In this document: positions 1-9,100 of the stretch, piece by piece | How positions within the stretch are numbered: position 1 is the stretch's first letter | Layout of the letters: each line of letters begins with the position of its first letter | NCBI GenBank assembly: GCA_028565715.1 | Contig: JAOXYC010212794.1 | Location: 1-11,244 of the forward strand | DNA: 11,244 bases | DNA from: Phoronis pallida | Taxonomy: Eukaryota > Phoronida > Phoronidae | Direction of reading: 5' to 3' | Program-made: the position numbers and the translations under genes | The notes under the pieces: generated by a model | Database searches by the model: none | What the model saw: only the letters and a program-made list of their open reading frames with translations | What the model was told of the DNA's origin: nothing

Positions 1-76
<76 letters not shown>

Positions 77-109
77 ACTACTACTAATAATAATAATAAT
101 AATAATAAT
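1..109. repeat. TAA trinucleotide microsatellite with a CTA interruption
   Basis: Pure TAA units run from 1 to about 73, followed by a short ACT/CTA block and more TAA units to about 109. The array touches the window edge, so its true length is unknown. On the annotated strand it lies in the first intron of the left gene. Confidence 0.97.
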
Positions 110-260
110 GTTGATAAAAACTATAGCGTTACACTTTGGGGGTTTCATAATAGTACTAGACTCAAACTTTTCCAAAAAATACGTCAGTATATTATCATTC
201 CATGCGCATAGCCAGGCTGTGTTGAAACTTTCGAATACTTAGAGAAAAATCAAAACTTGC

Positions 261-455
261 CCATAAACTTCCATGTTGGTGATTGAAAAATGGAAAAAGT
301 GTTGACACGGTAATTTCCGGCGTACTCCTGTCATCATTTGCTGGTAATTCATCATCTCCATTCTCAAGACCCAACGGGTAGAATTCTGATTCGGGTATAG
401 TTAAAGAAAATCCGAAAAATGTTATAAATTGCACGAAAAGTATGAGTCTCTCCAT
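261..455 (-). CDS. First coding exon of a second NIDO-domain (mesh-like) gene, continues off the left edge
   Basis: ATG at 455-453 opens a frame with a signal peptide (MERLILFVQFITFFGFSLT) followed by ESEFYPLG, NGDDELPANDDRSTPEI and VSTLFPFFNHQHGSLW. In known NIDO proteins the domain opens with f.pfG...GD..l...Dd.s..i.l...FpFfg..y..l(y/w)vn, so this is a mature protein that starts at NIDO, as in Mesh-type proteins. The open frame runs on for 21 residues of non-NIDO sequence, so the exon must end near Trp65. The best site is a GC donor, TGG|GCAAGT. A poor alternative is GGAA|GTTTAT, four codons earlier. It lies on the same strand as the main gene, whose stop is 2.6 kb upstream. Confidence 0.75.
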
Positions 456-559
456 GTTAAGATGGTCGACTCACCCAAAATCATATCATAATAAAGGTGA
501 AGTAAGGTAACTTTTAGTTGGTCGTGCGTTATTTCCTGGTCGCCCCAGGAAGAAGTCTT

Positions 560-670
560 TGTAAATAGTTTTTTATGCTTGCCTTGTTATCAAAGACCTA
601 CGTTTTAAAGATTCAAAGGCTATCTATCGAAAGTCTGTTATGGACTATTGTGTTGTCGCCTGGGGTTGAA
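560..670 (+). pseudogene. Possible relic of a non-LTR reverse transcriptase C-terminus
   Basis: One plus-strand frame reads ...AIYRKSVMDYCVVAWG before a stop at about 667. This resembles the MDYC.vvWg block near the end of CR1/L2-type reverse transcriptases. Only this short block is recognisable and an in-frame stop lies upstream near 563. It is a decayed fragment at most. Confidence 0.3.
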
Positions 671-717
671 AATAGCCTTATCTTTATGATGCATGAAACT
701 TGTTTATCATTGCTAGT

Positions 718-998
718 GCACAGGCCTTATTAACGAAAATGTGTCATTAGAAGGTATCGAAATTTCGCTTCTGTACAACGACGGTGTGACAAATGAAGAT
801 TTCTTCTTATCTTCTGAATATTTGAAAACAAAAATATTGACTAACACGGACGTTGTTTTTGTTGAGCACATAGTTACAGGCACTCGACTTAAGTGCCCTT
901 GGTCGCACAAGGTCTCACCACCGTGAGTTTCGAACAGATCTTGCTTTCAGTGCGCAAAACCACATGATCAAGCTGAGTGCCCTTTTAAAGTCGCATAG
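718..998 (+). pseudogene. Possible retroelement ORF1/gag-like relic with a zinc-knuckle-like end
   Basis: A plus-strand frame reads NVSLEGIEISLLYNDG, then HIVTGTRLKCPWSHKVSPP, a stop at 924-926, and in the same frame CFQCAKPHDQAECPFK before a second stop at 996-998. C-x2-C-x3-H-x4-C is one residue short of the usual CCHC knuckle. The v.tG.R segment followed by a knuckle resembles ORF1 or gag proteins of retroelements. The stop between them marks it as broken. The parent family was not recognised. Confidence 0.35.
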
Positions 999-1168
999 AC
1001 CGTCAAATTCGCAGTTTGGCCCTATTATTACTTTCAAACGGATTAAAAGCAATTGTAGTGAGTTTACATTTGTGACTCTTGGGTGTTTTGCACTTTAAAC
1101 CAAATACAAAAATTTAAGAATAACGCGCAAAATTGCTTAAATTCATTTTAGTATTCGAAAACATTACC

Positions 1169-1253
1169 GGGGATTTCCGAAAGAACTTTTTCCAAGTTTT
1201 CTAAAAGGTGCACATGGGCGCTCTTTCAGGGGTGCACTCTTTCGGAAATCCCC
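1169..1253. mobile_element. Small element with 16-bp perfect inverted ends
   Basis: GGGGATTTCCGAAAGA at 1169-1184 is the exact reverse complement of TCTTTCGGAAATCCCC at 1238-1253, with a 53-bp middle. This could be a very short MITE-like hairpin element. No clear target duplication is visible. Confidence 0.55.
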
Positions 1254-1267
1254 AGTACGGCGCCCCG

Positions 1268-1303
1268 AAATAATTCGACGCGTAATAATTCGACGCATAA
1301 TTG
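1268..1303 (+). repeat. Two tandem copies of a short AATAATTCGACGC unit
   Basis: AATAATTCGACGC occurs twice in a row with spacing of about 15 bp, just right of the inverted-end element. Too short to say more. Confidence 0.6.
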
Positions 1304-2316
1304 TGGGTAAAACATGGACGGGTTACCAGGGTTACGAAGCTGAAAGACGTGTCCAAGTTTTAGTTTTATTAACGATTAAGTCGTAAGTATAATCTGCATG
1401 TTTGCACATGTCATTTATTTTCTCAGCACACAGAAGGAACATCATCCTAAGATGTTGCTGAAGCTTGAAGTATATTTACATCATTTCATATCCGAGAACC
1501 CTAACTGGCAAAGTGCCCGCCATTTTCGTCAATCTGAATTAATGAGAATCACTGAGTGAAACTATATGTACATGTAGGCCTACACTGGAAACAGGAAGTG
1601 ATCTCAACGTTGATTAACTTAGGGATTGTTATGTTTTTTCTTTTGGAGTAATTTATAAAACTTTTTTAAATAAGCTGCGTATGAGAGGCAATATCATAAA
1701 GATTGATGCGTATTGAGTCCCTTTGAGAATTATCTTTAAATAGATTAGTGTATCAAAAACTTTATTGAACATTAAATATAAAAACCTTAACAACACACAA
1801 GGTAAATACAACTGTCAAAAATCAATTGATTTATTGATACTGATTCTCAAGTCTGCAGTCTGCAGAACTAAAAAATACAATGTTATTATAATATTAACAT
1901 AAATAAGCAATTAATGAATAATAAAATGTTTTAAAAAATATTAGGAGCATGACATAACGCTATAAAATATCCGATTTCGATACGGCAGATTAGGCCTACT
2001 CACGGACAGGAACCTGTTATAATTGTTAGCCTGAATATTTATACGTGAGCGACTATACACTACGTAGCTTGCCTATTAGTGTCTTGTTCATTGAGATGTT
2101 TATACATTTAGTAAAACACAAAACTTATATGTAATTCAGTTTAATCTCTCACCACTGTAGTATATATCAAATAATCACTAGTAAATATAAAATCCACACT
2201 CCTGACGTGTAATATGCTTTCAAAATTCATTCTTTATCAAATTTGCGTAATGCGAATATATTGATGACCAATCGAGCAAATTTGGGTAATATCCCTTATT
2301 TTAATTATTCATTTAA
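1304..2316. other. AT-rich intergenic sequence, nothing recognised
   Basis: About 1 kb between the two genes with no coding frame of note, no splice-supported exon and no recognised repeat, apart from a short TCTGCAG doublet near 1855-1865 and GTAGGCCTAC at 1574-1583. It may hold the distal 3' UTR of the main gene or regulatory DNA of the left gene. Confidence 0.6.
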
Positions 2317-2362
2317 TATATGTTTCTATATGCTAAATAGTTTCGTCCGACTCGTAGATAGA

Positions 2363-2859
2363 TATAATGAAACATATTCTTTCGCTCACAGTCGATAAAT
2401 TACGTACCGTTTAACGTTTTCGTCCCTGCACCACCGTAGACACATAAACGTGACCGAACTTAGGGTTCGAAAAAAAACCCGTTTTCGGTCACGGCCTCTG
2501 TGTCTAGCACCACCGTGGACTTTCTCAAAACTGATAATTTGGTGAACTGGTTCGTGTGACGTCATTTCTGACGTCACGAGAGCGGTGTCTTGCTCTCTGT
2601 GTTGATGTTCTTTTGTTGTCTATAAGTGGGGTGTATATGTGGTCTAGCTGAAATTGCCCACAGTCTCTATTCATCACCGACTTGCCGAAGAGCATCAACA
2701 CAGGGAGCAAGACACCACTCTCGTGACGTCAGAAATGACTTCACACGAACCAGTTCACCAAATCATCAGTTTTGAGAAAGTCCACAGAGGTGCAGGGACG
2801 AAAACGTTAAACGGTACGTAATTTATCGACTGTGAGCGAAAGAATATGTTTCATTATAT
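2363..2859. mobile_element. Non-autonomous foldback element with inverted arms of about 170 bp
   Basis: The left arm (2363-2613, minus a nested insertion) reads in reverse complement as the right arm (about 2690-2859), for example TATAATGAAACATATTC versus GAATATGTTTCATTATA, around a central loop of about 76 bp. The arms differ at scattered bases. No transposase frame is present. A 16-bp direct repeat, TATATGTTTCTATATG, flanks it at 2317-2332 and 2855-2870; on the right it overlaps the arm end, and on the left 30 bp separate them. Confidence 0.85.
2437..2506 (+). mobile_element. 70-bp hairpin element (copy 1) inserted in the foldback left arm
   Basis: It begins TAGACACATAAACGTGACCG and ends CGGTCACGGCCTCTGTGTCTA, so the two ends pair imperfectly. 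GCACCACCG precedes (2428-2436) and follows it (2507-2515), a 9-bp target duplication (8 bp if a terminal G belongs to the element). The uninterrupted right arm of the foldback shows the empty site, ccctgcacctctgtggac in reverse complement. Confidence 0.88.
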
Positions 2860-3031
2860 GTTTCTATATGAATTTGTCTATACATGTATCACATTAGTAA
2901 AGTCACCAGGGCAGTTTTAAGACACTAGGAATGAGGATTTATAAATTGTTGCTCTTATTTTTTTTCCTTGAAGCATTTATGATAATTTTAAACACACTGC
3001 TGTGTTGAAGTTCAGTCAATTCTTGATGTGT

Positions 3032-3164
3032 TTACAAATCATACAGTGGGTGCACTTTTCTTGGAGGTGTAATCGGACGAAAGATTGTGAATGGCTGGCG
3101 GTTCAATGACGACTGGGAACCTTTCACTTGAACTGCATTCCAAGCTTGCGATGGTCGGTTCTCC
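3032..3164 (-). CDS. Mesh-like gene last exon: cytoplasmic tail and stop
   Basis: After acceptor ttgtatttttag (AG 3166-3165) the frame reads ENRPSQAWNAVQVKGSQSSL, then RPITPPRKVHPLYDL and TAA at 3034-3032. The G completing Trp (TG|G) fits the previous exon. The tail is Ser/Pro/basic and ends Tyr-Asp-Leu, which could be a class II-like PDZ ligand (inference). I found no AATAAA in the next 150 nt on the minus strand. A CATAAA variant lies at 2976-2981. Confidence 0.85.
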
Positions 3165-6100
3165 CTAAAAATACAATAAGTCTATGTATTATTATACAAA
3201 TGATTATTAGCGTGGCCTTATGGTCACATCCTATATTCCTTAGTGACACAATTTCCTCACCAAATAAGTCGCTGATAATAATGAACTTCACTGACCATTC
3301 TGAATTTTCCCCTTTTCATATTGCAGTGTTTGTTATCACCAGCTGCTAGATAGACACATAAACGTGACCGAACTTAGGGTCGAAAAAACCCCGTTTTCGG
3401 TCACGGCCTCTGTGTCTAGCTGATGGTAAATAAAATACGACCTAAAATGCAGAATGATCAGTGATCCTCTTGTTTGTTGTTAAAAAATAAAAAAAATTGA
3501 CGTACCATTCCTTAGCCGCCAATTTCTTTGCCTTTTGAGCGCTTCTATATCTTACGTAAGCTACGGTAGCGAAGAGAATAAGTAATACAATCCCTGAAGC
3601 CGTCGCTAATAGTGCGACGGTAACCGGGCTCAGACCTGGCGAGTTGACAATAGGTGGCAGTACACTGGAGACTGGGTTTGTAGAACTTTCAGGCTTCATG
3701 TCAACTGGAACCCCGGGGTCTGAAAGTTTTTTTAACAAGTCAATTATTCGGAGTTCTTAATAAGGGTCATACATATATTGTTTATGCACAAAGTTTGAGT
3801 GTTTTGGTTTCGGCCATCATAGTGTAGTCTACATTTATATGAATGATTAAAGCGCTGTAGTCTGTCAAATCCAACGTTTTGCAACTAAGCTTTTGAAAAG
3901 ATACAAAAGAAAAAAAATAAGAAAAAGTTGTCTTCCTTATTCCATAGCGTGCCATTATTTTTGCTGAATCCGAAGAAAACGTATGCCCACCTGTCGTCAC
4001 GCTCTCGCAGACAGTCGCAGGATTTGGTGTCCAGCTTCCAGAAAGACATACGAATGACGATGGACCAATGAGACGACGTCCTGCATCGCACGTGAACGAG
4101 ATGACTGTACCTTCTGTGTTACCCGAGCCGACCATTCCACCGAAGTTGGGTGGGTTTAAAGTGTTGCATTGGCTTCTTGGTGAAGGATCTGCAGTAAGAT
4201 ACACGTTTCAAACTCAAAGATCCCGGAACATTAAAATTTTTTGACTGGTTTATAATATCAGTAAAGAGAATGAAAATACGGAAATAAAAGATATGCACAA
4301 ACCGTCATAACTTTGACGTTTTTCCAGAATTTCCTCGAATAACTGCTCCGACTCTTTGGTGGCGATAGCTATTGCAGTGTTGTTCGTAGTCAAAAGGTCA
4401 AAGAGGCACTCGCTACTGTTGCCGCAGATTGTTAACTGTTCCTCTGTGATGTCATCAGTTGAAATCTCATCAGAAAAGACAGGCGTGAAGGTTTTGTCAG
4501 ACCGTGTGTTGTATGATGAGAAGGTTTTGTGACGTGCGTACGTAAATAGACTAGAATCTCTTCGAATTCTCCCTAAAAACAAACAATAAGAATCATGTTT
4601 CATGATACTTCTGTTAAATAGAAAGAGACCAAACCCAGTGTTGCTCAGTTTGGAAAAATAAGTATTCTATCGTTTAACTGAGTTTTTCTTCGCTATTTCT
4701 AAATGGCAAACAATTTCTAAATCTTAAAAGATTTCGAATGATAAAGAGATGTTTCTTAGTCCACTAGTGTTGTAGAGAATGGAGATGGAGTTTCAAGTCA
4801 CGAAACAAAGCACGATTCTAACATTCAAGTATGACAAATAGTGTAGCTATCGCGAAGACAAAGGACGAGACAGTAAACAGATGATTTGTAACTTTAAAAT
4901 GTATTTCTTCAAATAGCACTCACAGCTTTCTCCGAATTGATGTATTTCACGTGACGTAGCACCCAGCTGTGGTAGAATTCTACCATCGGGATATGAGAAG
5001 TCGTCCGTCTTATCATCATTCCAAACACCAAGTAGACCATGAGAGTTATCTGAATGACATTGGTAATTGTATTGACTCTGATTGATCATTTGAATGACGG
5101 AAAAAACACGGGACTCTCGATCGGGAAACGAACCCAGGTCTCGATCTCCCTCTTAACGTGCGGTTGTTCTATCACTAGTCTACCGATTTATCAACATAAT
5201 GTTTTGTCAACTTTTAATACTATGCAGAAGAACGAATCGGAAGTCGAGAGGTAAAACAACCGCACGTCAAGCGGGAGACCCGGATTTGTTTCCCGCTCGA
5301 GAGTTTCGTATTTTTTTGTCTTTTCAAATAATCACTCCGGCCAGCAAAGCAAACATAATATTAACTCTGATCAGCTTCTCACGCGCAAATTTATCCAGTA
5401 ATTTTTAACACTATGGCCTCACTTGAACTTCAAGTCTTCATAAAAAAGCAAACAATACTCGCACGTACTTTTCATAATATCTGCTGCCGTGAAAAAGATG
5501 TTGATCATATCCTTAGTGACAGTCAGTTGGATGCCAATAGACAAAGACAGAAACATGACATTGACTTTAGAACCGCCGTCAGATGACGAGACAGAAACAC
5601 CTGAAACGGAAAAATAAGGAGAAACTGTTTTCGGGGTTTTTGGGAGCAAACTCAAACTCAAACTCAATGGCTTACTGGGTCCGCTAGCTCTTCAAATGAA
5701 CTGTGCGAGAAAACTTAAACATATCAATACATAAATGACTTTGTGAGTAGACACAATGCCAAAGTGTAATTTGATTATTCTGGTTTCAACTTGAATTTCA
5801 CGGAACGGAAACGTCAGCAGCCCGTGAATGATGATTGATAAATATAAACGTAAGTGCGTTGTCTTTAAGTATATGTGACTTAAAAGGCGATCAGTTTAAA
5901 AAGAAAGCAGTAATTTTGAAAATCATACCTTCAAAATCTTGCCACGGATCAGATTCCAAATCTTGTATTTCTCCGTTAACTAACACTTCACTTGTCGTGA
6001 TTTCATTCCTCTGTATCTGAACAGTGTCTGTGTTATTCCCTTTGAAGACTAAAGCAGTGAAAACACTCGCCCTTTGAAGTTCACCTAAATTCAAAGCAAA

Positions 6101-9100
6101 AATGAATAAAGCACAAATTGCTTCAGCATAAAAAACTAAAATATGTTGAACAAAAAACGAAATCTTCTAAAATGGCGTAAAACCCACAAACTAAAAGAAT
6201 TTTCTACAACTCCACGCAATATTCAATAATTATTGATTTCTCAGAAGCAGTTGATATATTTTAATGTCAATGAATTTTTAATAATCTTCACCTGTACCTT
6301 TATCGTTTCTGGCCTGTTCTGTTCTTCCTTGCATCACAAACGTTTTGTCCAGCGTCTCTACTAATGTGTATTCCCCGAGACCGTTGAAGGTGTACCTGGC
6401 GCCATCTAACGTCACCACGTGAGGATCTCCAGAGATTATTACTTTAATAGAGAATGTACTAGTTCGACTTTTGACTATCTACTAGTTCGACTTTTGACTA
6501 TCTACTTGATTGTCAATTTTTTTCAAAGATAAAATTGTAACACCATGGATTACCTACAAATAGTTAAATCTGTTCCAGTATAACTGTCATCACTTGGATT
6601 AATTTTGTAACATTTGTAATTCTTCCGCATTGAAAGGATATTTTTTATTCATCTGTTCAAGCAACTAATTTGGTTACATCACGTGACCTAATTTCCTCAG
6701 TTGAGGAAATTAGGTCACGTGATGTGCCAAATTAGTTGCTTGAACAGGTTCATAATTATTTATAATCAAGCTTCGCAACGGTTGGAAGTCTCTATATTGA
6801 TATTTCTTTATATTAATTTTTTTATGTCTGAGTAAAGAGTGCCAATTTACTAAATGTTTTCGAGAAATTGAAACGGCATTGCATAACATTTATGAAAACT
6901 TCGTCATTTACTATCTACCTGGTCGAGTCGGCGGTACGTATTTCGAGCAGTCGTTAAGGGCAGGTCGTTGACTTAAATACTTTCGACATCGTCTGCTTTT
7001 ACCCTCTGTATGCATGGTGAACTCACAGCAATATTGGTATGGTAACTCGTCTTCAAGGAAATTTGTGAGAAACGGGTAGATACGAAATGTTTGTTCATTC
7101 CTTCTATACGACCCACCAGCCTTACCTGAAACAAAATTTTCGTTACAACATTTTGCTGAATTGGTACAAGATGAAGAACTAAGACATCATCAATTTAGAA
7201 TAACTTTACTATCTTTTATCACACTCTTTCTCCAGTGAAACACTGCTTTTCCTTTTAACCAGTATTTTGGCCATCTTGCATAAACTGTAACATATAAATG
7301 TACATTAAACGACAACATTGCACTCGTTTTCTACGAAATGACAAAAACAAGCGCGTTAAAGATAGTAATTTATTTTTAATTTACCCTGGTAATGATAACG
7401 ACTTGTTCGTCCTGAGATCCGTTTTCCACTTTCTAAGTCAACATCTTGTTTGAGAAGTCTACCTCTATTGTCATAACAACACTGCTGACCACCAAAGTGT
7501 CTGTAAAATACACAAGATTTTGCCTGGAAGCGAAAATTGATGTGACTTAAAAACATTATTAAAGAAAGTTCAGTGCCAAGCCGAAAGTAATATAATACAT
7601 TAGGTGCATTTCTTTAAACACAAATGAGAATTCGAGGGTTTGAGGGCTAAAGGGCGTTCACTATCGTTTTTTGTTGATTTCTTTTAGTGTACTTACCCAG
7701 GTAGAGTAGGTGCAATTGTAGTTTTCACACAATGCACCGCATTCACGTGGTTTCCGCAATTCATTCCAGTTCTCGATGATTGCCGCCGATTACACTTTGG
7801 GTCTTCACGATATCTTACGAAATCTGAAACACAAACCACCAAAGGAATCGCATTACAAGGAGCATTCACAATTAGCAACCAAGATAAATGCAATAGAATC
7901 GGTGGTACTTTCTCTGCATAAGTGGCTCAACACGGTATACCTCCTAGATGAATGGGTGACAAGTTCCGGACATTCCCACGGTACATGCATGTCCCAGATT
8001 ACATTGGTTTTAAATATACGAGCCATCCAGACGCCGATATTGGCAAGGCCTATTTAACTCCAAGTTCAACCAATTTACTATTGCTATAGGACCTGTACAT
8101 CCATACTACAACACATTTCTACTTCGCTTACCTAAATCCGCCTGATCTGCAGTACACGGACAGTGACCAAGGGGTTCCGAGTAGGTAGAACTCTCCCGAA
8201 CATCGTCATCAAGCCACTTGTCACATGCTTGGTGTATATCAGCGTCTTGTACGTTGCTTGCCCGGCCATACTAGTGAGTGGACGTCAGACCACAGCGAGG
8301 TTTTATATCTATAATGTATATAGTATTTTTTAATTTGAAAAGACAGAAAAAATCCGAATTGGACTGGGAATCGAACCCAGGTCACCCGATTGCCGGTCGG
8401 ATGCTCTGACCAACTGAGCTATCCAGCCTGTCCTAATTCTGTCTGAATATTTACGCATAACAGCGCTATTAATAGCCATTATGAATATTCCCCCATGAGC
8501 GGCGCTATACACCTGTTCACATGAGGATTTGGTTTTGTTTTAATGCAAATAGGCCCGGTTAAGAGTCCAATAAGAATACAAATTAATGTATCTTAATTAC
8601 TGGCCGAAAGTGATGAATTTGAAAAGACAGAAAACATCCGAATTGGACTGGGAATCGAACCCAGGTCTCCCGATTGCCGGTCGGATGCCCTAACCAACTG
8701 AGCTTTCCAGCCCGTCCTAATTCTGTCTCAATATTTACGCATAATAGCGCTATTAATAATATTTTTTAAGGATATTTAACCAAATTGCCAAAAACGACGA
8801 AATTCTATATAAAACTTTATAAAAAAAACTGCTATATTTTATTTATATTTTATCGCCTGGTTATGGCAACCATCTATTGTATGAACAGTCCACGACCATA
8901 CTCGCTCTATAAATAAGTAGTCCAGTTGGTGTAGTGCAGAAAAAAAAACAATTAACGAACAATAAGATTGCAAGTTGGTTCTCAAAACCAACTGAAGGCT
9001 ATAGGATCTTATTTAGAACCCCCGCAGTTAATGATGGTTGACATGATAGCAGGTCTAATCCTTCTCATATTACAACCCAAGGCGCATTATTTTAGGCTCC

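Noticed and set aside
456-540. Promoter of the left gene
   Set aside because: No convincing TATA box or initiator could be placed upstream of 455, and the 5' UTR may contain an intron.
2386-2710. Two minus-strand open frames in the foldback element
   Set aside because: Both are produced by the inverted arms and the nested hairpin; no transposase motif is present.
3128-3349. Plus-strand 73-codon open frame with hydrophobic stretches
   Set aside because: It lies across the last exon and last intron of the minus-strand gene; the minus-strand reading is supported by splice phase and a stop.
7776-8057. Plus-strand 93-codon open frame
   Set aside because: It overlaps an AMOP exon on the other strand and its intron, and shows no domain, no codon bias and no start context; taken as a shadow.
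8360-8432. Functional tRNA gene (anticodon arm loop CCGGCAA, would read Ala)
   Set aside because: The acceptor stem is largely unpaired, position 33 is not T, and the same unit recurs with substitutions as part of a 143-bp repeat; a SINE-like pseudo-tRNA fits better.
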